Assembly: GCA_900556255.1 (NCBI GenBank)
Contig: USNZ01000087.1
Location: forward strand, 1-5,906
DNA: 5,906 nt
Origin: an uncultured Oscillospiraceae bacterium
Lineage (GTDB): Bacteria; Bacillota; Clostridia; Oscillospirales; Ruminococcaceae
Reading direction: 5' to 3'
Shown here: one piece after another, positions 1 to 5,631 of the stretch
Position numbering within the stretch: the stretch's first letter is position 1
How the letters are laid out: each line of letters begins with the position of its first letter
Position numbers and translations under genes: made by a program
The notes under the pieces: model-generated
The model's database searches: none
The model's input: only the letters and a program-made list of their open reading frames with translations
What the model was told of the DNA's origin: nothing

Positions 1-1702
1 GCCCGCCGTCGTAGTGGAAGATGCCGCAGCCGGCCTCGCCCAGGTAGTCATAACCGGCCCAGGTGAAATCACCGATGACATGCGGGTTTTCCTCCACGAT
101 GCGCCACAGGCGCACAATGTCGGCGGGGTAGGTCTCGGTGCCCAGCACGGCCTTGTGGGGGTGCATTTCGTGCTCGGCCACATGGCGGCCGGTCAGGTAG
201 TTCAGGCCGATGATGTCACAGCCGTCCTCGCAGCCGGACAGTGCCTCGCTCACTTCGGGGTGCGTCGAGAAGAAGTCGCCTTTCTCGCCGGACATCAGGC
301 TCATAAAGCTGTTCAGCTCGTTGCTTCCCGCGCCGTCGCCGCCGACCTTGCCCATCGGGAAACGGGCGGCCACGTCGGCCATAATGGTGCGCAGACGGCT
401 GCCGGCGGCCATCAAGCCGTTGATGGCGTTGGTGGTGTAGCGGGTGGGGTCCAGCTCGCGGAACGCGTCGCACAGCATACGGTTGATGGCTGCGCCGCTG
501 TCGGTGCCGGCCTCGGGGATCTCATTGCCGATGCAGTACAGGATGACACTGGGGTGGTTGTAGTCCTTGGCGACCATCTTTTCGGCGGTGGCACGCCAAT
601 CCCCGGCAAAATACCGTGCATAGTCGTGGGGGTTCTTGCTCACGGTCCACACGTCGCTCAGCTCGTCCATGACCAGCACACCGTGGCGGTCGCAGGCGTC
701 CAGCATGGCGCGCCCGGCGGGGTGGTGGCTGCTGCGGATGGCGTTAAAGCCCGCCTCCTTCAACTGGCGGATGCGGCGATCCTCGGCGGCGGCCAGGGTG
801 GCAGCGCCCAGAATACCGTTGTCGTGGTGGATACAGGCACCGCGCAAGTTGACGGTTTTGCCGTTGATGCGCACACCGTGCATGGCGTCCACGCTCAGGG
901 TGCGGATGCCAAAGGGGGTCTCGTCGGTGTCCAGCAGGGTGTCGCCGTCAAAGATCTCGGTCACGCCGCGGTACATGTGCGGGGTTTCGGGGCTCCACAG
1001 GGCGGGGCAGGGTACACAGTAGCGGAAGTGCACCTTCTTTTCCTCGCCGGGGAACAGCTGCAGGGTCTGTGCGTCATGGCAGACGACACCCTCGCGCTGC
1101 AGCGCATTTTTAACGGTGATGCGGGCGGTGTCTGCACCGTGGTTCTTCACGCGGGCCACGACCTCAACATCGGCAAAATCCTCACCGATCTCGCGGGTGG
1201 TGATGCGCACACCGTCGCGCGGCAGATATACGCGGCTGCCGACCTGCAGCTGTACGCCACGGTACAGGCCGCTGCCGGTGTACCAGCGGCTGTTGGGGCA
1301 CTGGCTGTTGTCGGCATGCACCTTGACGGTGTTCTCGCCGCCAAAGTTCAGGTAGGGGGCTAGATCCACCGTGAACTCGGCATAGCCGTTCACGTTTTTG
1401 CAGACCTGCCAGCCGTTCACATAGACCAGCGCGGTCTGGTATACGCCCTCAAAGGTCAGGAAAACCGGCAGCCCGCGCCAGCTTTCGGGGGCGGTAAAGG
1501 TCTTGCGGAAGATATACTCCCCGCCGGGGTAAAAGCCGGTCTGCGACCCGTTGGGGGTGTTGGGGTCGCGCTCCTCGTGGATCATGGCGTCGTAGGGCAG
1601 GTGGACGACCTGCTCCTCGGTGGCGTTCATGAAGGACTTCATGCGGGAGTCGGCGCTGGCGGTTTCTACCCGCCAATCGGCGTTAAAATTCCGGCAAATC
1701 AT
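1..1702 (-). CDS. Family 2 glycoside hydrolase (beta-galactosidase/beta-glucuronidase superfamily), C-terminus cut by window edge
   Basis: Retaining exo-glycosidase that should hydrolyse a beta-linked glycoside in the cytoplasm; no signal peptide is seen. 567 codons are present and the frame runs off the left edge. Visible layout: N-terminal jelly-roll sugar-binding domain about residues 31-160 (with RWYTGSGLYRG), Ig-like domain about 165-265, and TIM barrel from about 270. The barrel carries RGACIHHD (from R287), the GH2 signature NAIRSSHHP (N320-P328), the acid/base Glu in NHPSVILYCIGNE (E394) and the likely nucleophile in GTETYP (E523), followed by VIGDFTWAGYDYLGE. That last motif is typical of the GH2 group that carries DUF4982-like C-terminal domains, usually about 800 residues. 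The start ATG (1700-1702) overlaps the symporter stop and has AAGGAG 8 nt upstream. Substrate is undetermined: residues that mark beta-glucuronidases (the N-x-K motif) lie beyond the window. Family confidence is high; specificity is unknown. Confidence 0.95.
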   Translation of the reverse strand, partial: MICRNFNADWRVETASADSRMKSFMNATEEQVVHLPYDAMIHEERDPNTPNGSQTGFYPGGEYIFRKTFTAPESWRGLPVFLTFEGVYQTALVYVNGWQVCKNVNGYAEFTVDLAPYLNFGGENTVKVHADNSQCPNSRWYTGSGLYRGVQLQVGSRVYLPRDGVRITTREIGEDFADVEVVARVKNHGADTARITVKNALQREGVVCHDAQTLQLFPGEEKKVHFRYCVPCPALWSPETPHMYRGVTEIFDGDTLLDTDETPFGIRTLSVDAMHGVRINGKTVNLRGACIHHDNGILGAATLAAAEDRRIRQLKEAGFNAIRSSHHPAGRAMLDACDRHGVLVMDELSDVWTVSKNPHDYARYFAGDWRATAEKMVAKDYNHPSVILYCIGNEIPEAGTDSGAAINRMLCDAFRELDPTRYTTNAINGLMAAGSRLRTIMADVAARFPMGKVGGDGAGSNELNSFMSLMSGEKGDFFSTHPEVSEALSGCEDGCDIIGLNYLTGRHVAEHEMHPHKAVLGTETYPADIVRLWRIVEENPHVIGDFTWAGYDYLGEAGCGIFHYDGG

Positions 1703-3099
1703 GCGTTGTGCTCCTTTTTATGTTCGGCGTCCCATTTCTTGTTGGCGTTTTCCACATCCAGGAAGGCCAGCAGCACGGTGATGATGACGCCCATGATAAC
1801 GGGGAAGGTGATGTACAGGTTGAAGATCATCCGGATGGCGCCCTCGCTCTGCACGGCAGCCGTGCCGACAAAGCCGCCCAGCTCCAGCAGCCAGCCGACA
1901 GCCGCGGTGCCGATGCCGCCGCCGACCTTGACGCCCAGGGAGGAGCAGCTGAACATCATGCCGTCCATGCGCTTGCCGGTGGTGCGGGTGGTGTAGCCGC
2001 TGATTTCAGCGATCAGGGCGTTCAGAGAACCGCTGAGCATACCGGCAAAGATGCCCTTGATGAACATGAGCAGCAGGAACATTTTGACGTTCTTCTGGGC
2101 GGCAAAGTAGATCATGGGGATGCCCAGCACACTGCTGACAAGGTAGCCCCAGAAGTTGACTTTCTGCATACTGCCGAACTTTTTGACCAGACCGGGGGCA
2201 AGGGCCAGTGCGATGATAACGGGGAACATCTTCATCATCGAGAAGGTGCCCAGCAGGCTGCCGTCGCCCCAGTAGTAGGTGGCGCAGAAGGCACCGGCAC
2301 CCGTGGTGAGGTTGCTCATGATATAGTAAACGAGGTAGATGGCCAGAATCAGCAGGTAGTACTTGTTGTGAACCAGAATTTTGACAGTTTCGCCGAAGGA
2401 CAGCTTGTCGTCGTCGGCGTTCTTGGTTTTCTTGGCGGCCAGCTCATCGGCCAGCTCGTCCTCAGGCAGCTCCTTGACAGCCAGGCAGCTGATGGTGTTG
2501 ACCACCAGGCCGATGATGGCGAAAATCAGGGCCGTGGTGCGCCAGCCGGCAGCGCCGCCGCCGAATTTTTCGACCATGCCGGTGACGGCAAAGCCCATGA
2601 CGATGTTGGTCACAACGGCGAACATAAAGCGGATGGAGCCAAGCTGCACACGCTCGTTGTTGTTTTTGGTGATAAGAGCCACCAGAGAGGAGTAGGCAAT
2701 GTTGTTGGCGGTGAAGAACACAGCGTTCAGCGCGGTGTACACGACAAAGAAGTAGATGTACTGCACGGTAGTGTCGGCGGCGGGCACGGCAAACAACAGG
2801 AACAGGCAGACGGACAGGCCGATCTGGCCGTACAGCATCCAGGGACGGGCCTTGCCCAGCTTGGAGTGGGTGCGGTCGATCAGCGTGCCGAAGATGACGT
2901 CAGAGATGCCGTCCAGGAATTTGGAGGCCAGCATCAGCGTACCGATGATGCCGCTGTTCAGACCCATGGTGCCGGTCAGATACAGCAGGATAAAGCTGGA
3001 AACCAGGCCGTAGGAGCAGTTGGCGGCCAGGTCGCCGGAGCCGTAGGCGACTTTTTGATACCATTTCAGGTATTTCTTTTCGGCGGTGGCAGTGGACAT
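1699..3099 (-). CDS. GPH-family (MelB/UidB-like) glycoside:cation symporter, MFS fold
   Basis: A 466-residue polytopic inner-membrane transporter, the usual size for glycoside-pentoside-hexuronide:cation symporters. It would import the glycoside that the coupled GH2 enzyme cleaves. About 12 hydrophobic segments are visible, split by a charged central loop (about residues 209-237, LPEDELADEL then Lys/Asp-rich). Family marks are GSGDLAAN with D23 (equivalent to the MelB sugar-site Asp19), KFLDGISDVIFGTLID with D63 and D67 (equivalent to MelB cation-site Asp55/Asp59), then KLGKARPW, and late in the protein MDGMMFS followed by K391 in GVKVGGG (equivalent to MelB Lys377). These equivalences come from remembered MelB sequence, not a computed alignment. 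The start chosen (MSTATAEKKY) has AGGA 9 nt upstream; the frame stays open further upstream to 3261 but that part looks non-coding. First gene of a two-gene operon, divergent from the AraC-type regulator. Confidence 0.93.
   Translation of the reverse strand: MSTATAEKKYLKWYQKVAYGSGDLAANCSYGLVSSFILLYLTGTMGLNSGIIGTLMLASKFLDGISDVIFGTLIDRTHSKLGKARPWMLYGQIGLSVCLFLLFAVPAADTTVQYIYFFVVYTALNAVFFTANNIAYSSLVALITKNNNERVQLGSIRFMFAVVTNIVMGFAVTGMVEKFGGGAAGWRTTALIFAIIGLVVNTISCLAVKELPEDELADELAAKKTKNADDDKLSFGETVKILVHNKYYLLILAIYLVYYIMSNLTTGAGAFCATYYWGDGSLLGTFSMMKMFPVIIALALAPGLVKKFGSMQKVNFWGYLVSSVLGIPMIYFAAQKNVKMFLLLMFIKGIFAGMLSGSLNALIAEISGYTTRTTGKRMDGMMFSCSSLGVKVGGGIGTAAVGWLLELGGFVGTAAVQSEGAIRMIFNLYITFPVIMGVIITVLLAFLDVENANKKWDAEHKKEHNA
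1711..1716 (-). promoter_or_regulatory. Ribosome binding site of the GH2 gene, inside the symporter gene
   Basis: AAGGAG on the minus strand lies 8 nt before the ATG at 1702 and within the last codons of the symporter. With the ATGA stop/start overlap this fixes the GH2 start and indicates translational coupling. Confidence 0.85.
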
Positions 3100-3108
3100 G
3101 ATACATTT

Positions 3109-3112
3109 TCCT
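3109..3112 (-). promoter_or_regulatory. Ribosome binding site of the symporter gene
   Basis: AGGA (within AAAGGAAA) on the minus strand lies 9 nt before the ATG at 3099. It decides against the in-frame upstream ATG at 3261, which would add 54 residues not resembling any GPH transporter N-terminus. Confidence 0.7.
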
Positions 3113-3124
3113 TTCTTTTGCGCG

Positions 3125-3144
3125 GATACAGCACAAACTGTATC
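3125..3144. promoter_or_regulatory. Perfect palindrome GATACAG-N6-CTGTATC, possible operator or leader hairpin
   Basis: Two 7-bp perfect inverted arms flank the spacer CACAAA, 26 bp upstream of the symporter start. The site is inside the presumed 5' leader of the symporter mRNA, so it could act as a DNA operator or as a small RNA hairpin. The half-site recurs nearby (3099-3105 and 3312-3318). The role is inferred from position only. Confidence 0.4.
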
Positions 3145-3172
3145 ACAAAAATTACAGGGAGATTTGCGCATC

Positions 3173-3201
3173 TTTACACACAAGGCAAAAGCAGGTATAA
3201 T
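3173..3201 (+). promoter_or_regulatory. Promoter for the AraC-type regulator
   Basis: TTTACA (3173-3178), a 17-bp spacer, and TATAAT (3196-3201): five of six and six of six matches to the sigma-70/sigma-A consensus. Transcription would begin near 3208, leaving a leader of about 144 nt before the regulator ATG at 3352. Confidence 0.75.
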
Positions 3202-3220
3202 AAAACCAACGGCCGCTTGA

Positions 3221-3276
3221 TTCAGCCCTGCGTTTCGCCTTATCTTGCCTTTATTGTACACCGTTTCAGCCCGGCG
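3221..3276. repeat. Pair of 12-bp direct repeats in the divergent control region
   Basis: TTCAGCCCTGCG (3221-3232) and TTCAGCCCGGCG (3265-3276) agree at 11 of 12 positions and sit 44 bp apart, about four helical turns. AraC-family proteins often bind direct-repeat half-sites on one face of the helix, so these are candidate binding sites for the regulator. The repeat is observed; the binding is inference. Confidence 0.45.
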
Positions 3277-3281
3277 AACAA
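3253..3281 (-). promoter_or_regulatory. Candidate promoter for the symporter-GH2 operon
   Basis: On the minus strand TTGTTC (3276-3281), a 17-bp spacer and TACAAT (3253-3258). The -10 is good and the -35 is weak (three of six), as expected for an activator-dependent or regulated promoter. The second TTCAGCCC repeat lies in its spacer. A TGTAAT at 3151-3156 on the same strand, lacking a clear -35, is an alternative -10. Confidence 0.4.
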
Positions 3282-3351
3282 TGACAGGTTCAAGCCGTAC
3301 AAACGGTATTTTGTATCATATTCGCACTTGAACAGAAAGGACGTGCCGACC

Positions 3352-4413
3352 ATGCCCGCGACGGACAGCCTGCAGAACCGCAGCTACGAGAATATCCTTG
3401 CCACCGCCAACCGCGGTGCGGACGACCAAAACGAATACCGCATCATGGCCCCGTTGCAGATCACCGTGGAGTATTGCAGCGGCATGACCGAGGACGACTA
3501 CTATAATATTTTGATGTTCTCGCCCCGGCAGTGCTGGTTTCGGGGCAACCGCAACGATGCGCTGTTCCATAACCTGAGCGCGCGCGAACCCCACAAGCAC
3601 GATTATTTTGAGCTGCTGCTGGTTTTGCAGGGGGAGATGATCCAGCAAATCGAAGGGCAGGACTACCTGTACCGCGCGGGCACCTGCTGCCTGATCAACC
3701 GCAGTATCCTGCACACCGAGCGCTTTATCGGGCAGACAAAGGTGTGCTTTATCGGCATGTCGGTGGATTTTATCAAGGCCCTTTTAGCAGAGGACGCCGC
3801 CCGCTATTTTACCAAGCTGCCCGGCCTGCGTGAGAATGATGTCATCCGCTTTATGACTGCCAATATGGGCGCCGAGACCACCAAGGAATACCAGGATCTG
3901 TTCCCCGCGCGCGACAACCTGACAGGCATCGAAAGCCTGCACGATCTGACCGACAGCCTGATACGCATCATGTTGAATCCCGGCCCCGGTGCGGATTATG
4001 ACATGAAAGGTGCGTTTTGCCGTCTGCTGGACTATCTGCAAAAGGAATACTACGCCACGCCCGTGCACCTGAGCGCGGGGGCGGATAACGTACTTTTTTT
4101 GCGCATTCGCCGCCTGTTGGAGGACACCGACGGCCGCATGTCCCGCGCCAAACTGGCGCGGCTGCTGCACTATAACGGCAGTTACCTGAACACAGTCGTG
4201 CACCGCCACACGGGAATGTGCCTGTTTGACTACGGCATGACCTTTTGCTTTCAAAAAGCCGAGCAGCTTTTGGCGGAGAGCGAGCTTTCGGTCAGCGAAA
4301 TTGCGGCGGCGCTGAAGTTCAGCAACCGCACGCATTTTTATGCACTTTTCCGCGAGCACTACGGCATGACCCCGCAGCAATGGCGCAAAAACCGCCGAAC
4401 GGCAGGGGACTGA
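3352..4413 (+). CDS. AraC-family transcriptional regulator with N-terminal cupin sensor
   Basis: A 353-residue cytoplasmic DNA-binding regulator that probably controls the divergent symporter-GH2 operon. The N-terminal half has a cupin-like sensor with HKHDYFELLLVLQGEM (from H81) and YLYRAGTCCLINRSILH (105-121), the pattern of sugar-sensing AraC proteins. The C-terminal 100 residues form the double helix-turn-helix: first HTH about 263-288 (MSRAKLARLLHYNGSYLN), second about 313-345 with VSEIAAALKFSNRTHFYALF and the family-typical YGMTPQQWRK. Slightly longer than the usual 280-300 residues because of an N-terminal extension of about 60-70 residues. The ATG has AAAGGA ending 10 nt upstream. An in-frame GTG at 3343 sits only 1 nt from that site, so ATG is preferred. 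The effector is unknown; a glycoside or its sugar product is inferred from neighbours. Confidence 0.93.
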   Translation: MPATDSLQNRSYENILATANRGADDQNEYRIMAPLQITVEYCSGMTEDDYYNILMFSPRQCWFRGNRNDALFHNLSAREPHKHDYFELLLVLQGEMIQQIEGQDYLYRAGTCCLINRSILHTERFIGQTKVCFIGMSVDFIKALLAEDAARYFTKLPGLRENDVIRFMTANMGAETTKEYQDLFPARDNLTGIESLHDLTDSLIRIMLNPGPGADYDMKGAFCRLLDYLQKEYYATPVHLSAGADNVLFLRIRRLLEDTDGRMSRAKLARLLHYNGSYLNTVVHRHTGMCLFDYGMTFCFQKAEQLLAESELSVSEIAAALKFSNRTHFYALFREHYGMTPQQWRKNRRTAGD

Positions 4414-4436
4414 GCGTGTCGGGAAACCCGACACGC
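4414..4436. repeat. Perfect 10-bp hairpin directly after the regulator stop codon
   Basis: GCGTGTCGGG-AAA-CCCGACACGC starts at the base after the TGA. Very GC-rich with no following T run on either strand, so it is not by itself a standard intrinsic terminator. It may protect the 3' end of the mRNA or assist the terminator downstream. Confidence 0.65.
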
Positions 4437-4438
4437 GC

Positions 4439-4491
4439 AAAGAAGGGGTTCGTCGCGGTGTGGCTGCGCCACGCTCCTGCACCCCTCCTTT
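4439..4491. repeat. Long imperfect hairpin with nested inner stem
   Basis: AAAGAAGGGGT (4439-4449) pairs with ACCCCTCCTTT (4481-4491) with one mismatch, and encloses GTGGC-TGC-GCCAC (4460-4472). The compact nested form resembles a REP- or MITE-like intergenic repeat unit. Only one copy is in the window, so dispersal elsewhere in the genome cannot be judged. Confidence 0.5.
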
Positions 4492-4505
4492 GGATTCACC
4501 CCATC

Positions 4506-4556
4506 GCAAAAAATCGCGTTCTCATGCCTAAAGGCGACTCGAACGCGATTTTTTGC
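4506..4556. terminator. Bidirectional intrinsic terminator between convergent operons
   Basis: Arms GCAAAAAATCGCGTTC (4506-4521) and GAACGCGATTTTTTGC (4541-4556) are perfect 16-bp complements around a 19-nt loop that can itself pair GCC/GGC. The core stem is followed by T6 on each strand. It can therefore end the regulator transcript (plus) and the rnhA/MnmA-like transcript (minus), which converge here. Confidence 0.85.
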
Positions 4557-4565
4557 TCTAGCGGT

Positions 4566-4600
4566 ATTTTCATCGTCGGCACATGTCCGCCGATGAAAAT
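4566..4600. repeat. Hairpin with 10-bp perfect outer stem
   Basis: ATTTTCATCG (4566-4575) pairs with CGATGAAAAT (4591-4600), with an inner CGG/CCG after one mismatch and loop CACATGT. On the minus strand it is the first structure after the MnmA-like gene, but it has no T run. It is probably an accessory 3'-end hairpin ahead of the bidirectional terminator. Confidence 0.5.
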
Positions 4601-4640
4601 GGATGGAAATTTGCTTTTTGCGGTATCGTGCGGTACGGCG

Positions 4641-5036
4641 TCAGGACTCGCTCTCGGCCAGGATATCCTGCACATCCTCGCGCGTGAACTCGCCCAAGGG
4701 CAGTACCAGACGCGCCAGCAGTGCTTCGTCCACGGCGCGCAGCAGGGTGCTCTGGTCGGCGTCGGCGTCCACGGCAGGCAGAATACGGCAAACGCCGTCG
4801 GCGTCGGTTTCGGTGCGGGCGTAGTGGGCGGTGGCAATAAAGGCGCAGTCCAGCTCGGCGGCTTTTTCGGCCAGCGCGGTCAGCAAGGCGGCGGTGTCGG
4901 CTGGCTCGGATACCGTAAAGCCCTGCACGGCAAAGCCCTGCTGACGCAGAATCAGCGCGGCCGCAGCGGCTTCGGGGGTGCCGTTTTCGCCCAAAAGGAT
5001 CCTGTCCTGCTTTTCAAACGTGTTGAATCCGTCCAT
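4641..5036 (-). CDS. Truncated, catalytically degenerate MnmA-like protein (tRNA 2-thiouridylase relative)
   Basis: 131 residues, against about 360 in MnmA, which thiolates uridine 34 of tRNAs using a PP-loop ATP site and two cysteines. Residues 12-42 (RILLGENGTPEAAAAALILR onward) match the MnmA N-terminus, but the PP-loop SGGVDSS is replaced by ENGTPEA (17-23). Residues 61-128 match the MnmA middle region: CAFIATAHYAR for the usual ADYIATGHYAR, DADQSTLL for KDQSYFL, and PLGEFTREDVQDILAE for the FPLGE...VR.IAE segment. The segment between, with the first catalytic Cys (PNPxxxC), and the whole C-terminal half with the second Cys and beta-barrel are absent. The ATG has AAGGAG 6 nt upstream and starts 13 nt after the rnhA stop, so it is likely co-transcribed. 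No stop or frameshift interrupts it and codon use matches its neighbours. Thiolation activity is not expected. Homology was judged by eye; function is unknown. Confidence 0.7.
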   Translation of the reverse strand: MDGFNTFEKQDRILLGENGTPEAAAAALILRQQGFAVQGFTVSEPADTAALLTALAEKAAELDCAFIATAHYARTETDADGVCRILPAVDADADQSTLLRAVDEALLARLVLPLGEFTREDVQDILAESES

Positions 5037-5042
5037 AGTATG

Positions 5043-5048
5043 CTCCTT
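5043..5048 (-). promoter_or_regulatory. Ribosome binding site of the MnmA-like gene
   Basis: AAGGAG on the minus strand, 6 nt before the ATG at 5036, lies in the short gap after the rnhA stop. This strong, well-placed site argues that the small gene is translated. Confidence 0.8.
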
Positions 5049-5049
5049 T

Positions 5050-5511
5050 TTATTGCTGGCGTCCGCCGTGTTTTTTGCTCTGCTCCACGGCCAGGCGGTC
5101 GCAGCGCTCGTTTTCGGGGTGTCCCGCGTGCCCTTTGAGCCAGTGGTAGGTGATTTTGTGCTTTTCGCTTTCCGCTAGCAGGGGTGCCCACAAATCGGGG
5201 TTCAGGGCAGGGGATTTGTCGGCCTTTTTCCAGCCGCGGGCGCGCCAGCCCTTCGCCCAGCCCTTCTCCAGCCCGTTGATAACATACTGGCTGTCGCTGT
5301 ACAGGTCGATCTCGCACGGCTCCTTCAGCTGGCGCAGGGCCTCCAAAAAAGCGGTAAGCTCCATGCGGTTGTTGGTGGTGGAGGCGTCGCCCCCGGAGAT
5401 TTCTTTCTCGTACACCTTGTCACGGGCGGTAAAGCGCAAAATGGCGCCCCAGCCGCCCGGGCCGGGGTTGCCGCTGCATGCACCGTCGGTATAAATTTCT
5501 ATATGCTTCAT
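5050..5511 (-). CDS. rnhA: Ribonuclease HI
   Basis: Cytoplasmic endonuclease that cuts the RNA strand of RNA-DNA hybrids (R-loops, Okazaki primers). The 153 residues compare with 155 in E. coli. The metal-binding carboxylates are D9 ([17 protein letters not shown]), E51 ([10 protein letters not shown]), D73 (LYSDSQYV) and D138 (ENERCDRLA); the catalytic-loop His is H128 in KGHAGHPEN. The basic protrusion [13 protein letters not shown] (84-96) typical of bacterial type 1 enzymes is present. Two adjacent ATGs occur (5512-5514 and 5509-5511). The second is 7 nt from GGAG (5519-5522) and gives the usual [10 protein letters not shown] start, so it is preferred; the first would add one Met. It leads a two-gene unit with the MnmA-like gene from a strong promoter about 45 nt upstream. 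Confidence 0.97.
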   Translation of the reverse strand: MKHIEIYTDGACSGNPGPGGWGAILRFTARDKVYEKEISGGDASTTNNRMELTAFLEALRQLKEPCEIDLYSDSQYVINGLEKGWAKGWRARGWKKADKSPALNPDLWAPLLAESEKHKITYHWLKGHAGHPENERCDRLAVEQSKKHGGRQQ

Positions 5512-5563
5512 CATGTTTCTCCGTGTGTTGCTCCGGCTATACTGTAACCGGGTAGTAAAACAT

Positions 5564-5592
5564 ATTATATACGCTTTGTTTGCGCGTGGCAA
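5564..5592 (-). promoter_or_regulatory. Promoter of the rnhA operon
   Basis: Minus strand TTGCCA (5587-5592), 17-bp spacer, TATAAT (5564-5569): eleven of twelve consensus matches. Predicted start near 5557 gives a short leader of about 45 nt to the rnhA ATG. Confidence 0.8.
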
Positions 5593-5596
5593 GTGT

Positions 5597-5625
5597 TTGA
5601 CAAGTGGCCGCAATGCGTTTATAAT
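5597..5625 (+). promoter_or_regulatory. Perfect-consensus promoter for the rightward gene
   Basis: TTGACA (5597-5602), 17-bp spacer, TATAAT (5620-5625): an exact sigma-70/sigma-A consensus with ideal spacing. Predicted start near 5632. Its -35 box lies 4 bp from the -35 box of the rnhA promoter facing the other way. Confidence 0.87.
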
Positions 5626-5631
5626 AAAAGG

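Noticed and set aside
14..1363. Long plus-strand open frame of about 449 codons antisense to the GH2 gene
   Set aside because: Its translation is a Val/Ala/Gly/His-rich string with no motifs, a by-product of the GC-rich third positions of the real minus-strand gene.
3100..3261. Upstream start of the symporter at 3261 (54 extra residues)
   Set aside because: The extension covers the promoter region and palindrome, has no GPH-family counterpart, and the ATG at 3099 has an AAAGGA site at good spacing.
1708..3351. Plus-strand open frame antisense to the symporter that continues in frame into the AraC-type regulator, as if a 901-residue fusion
   Set aside because: The upstream part is an Asp/His/Gly/Gln-rich antisense shadow. 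The regulator has its own promoter, ribosome binding site and ATG at 3352, and the open frame across the gap is chance.
3784..4509. Minus-strand open frame of about 241 codons across the regulator and its 3' hairpins
   Set aside because: Antisense to a well-supported AraC-family gene, no ribosome binding site noted, and no recognisable domain.
4641..5036. Calling the MnmA-like gene a pseudogene
   Set aside because: Although it lacks catalytic parts, it has no internal stop or frameshift, keeps a strong ribosome binding site and neighbour-like codon use, and the retained parts join cleanly. Kept as a CDS with uncertain function.
4245..5138. Plus-strand open frame of about 297 codons spanning the terminator region and the rnhA operon
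   Set aside because: It runs through a bidirectional terminator and antisense to two supported genes, and the protein is Gly/Val-rich without motifs.
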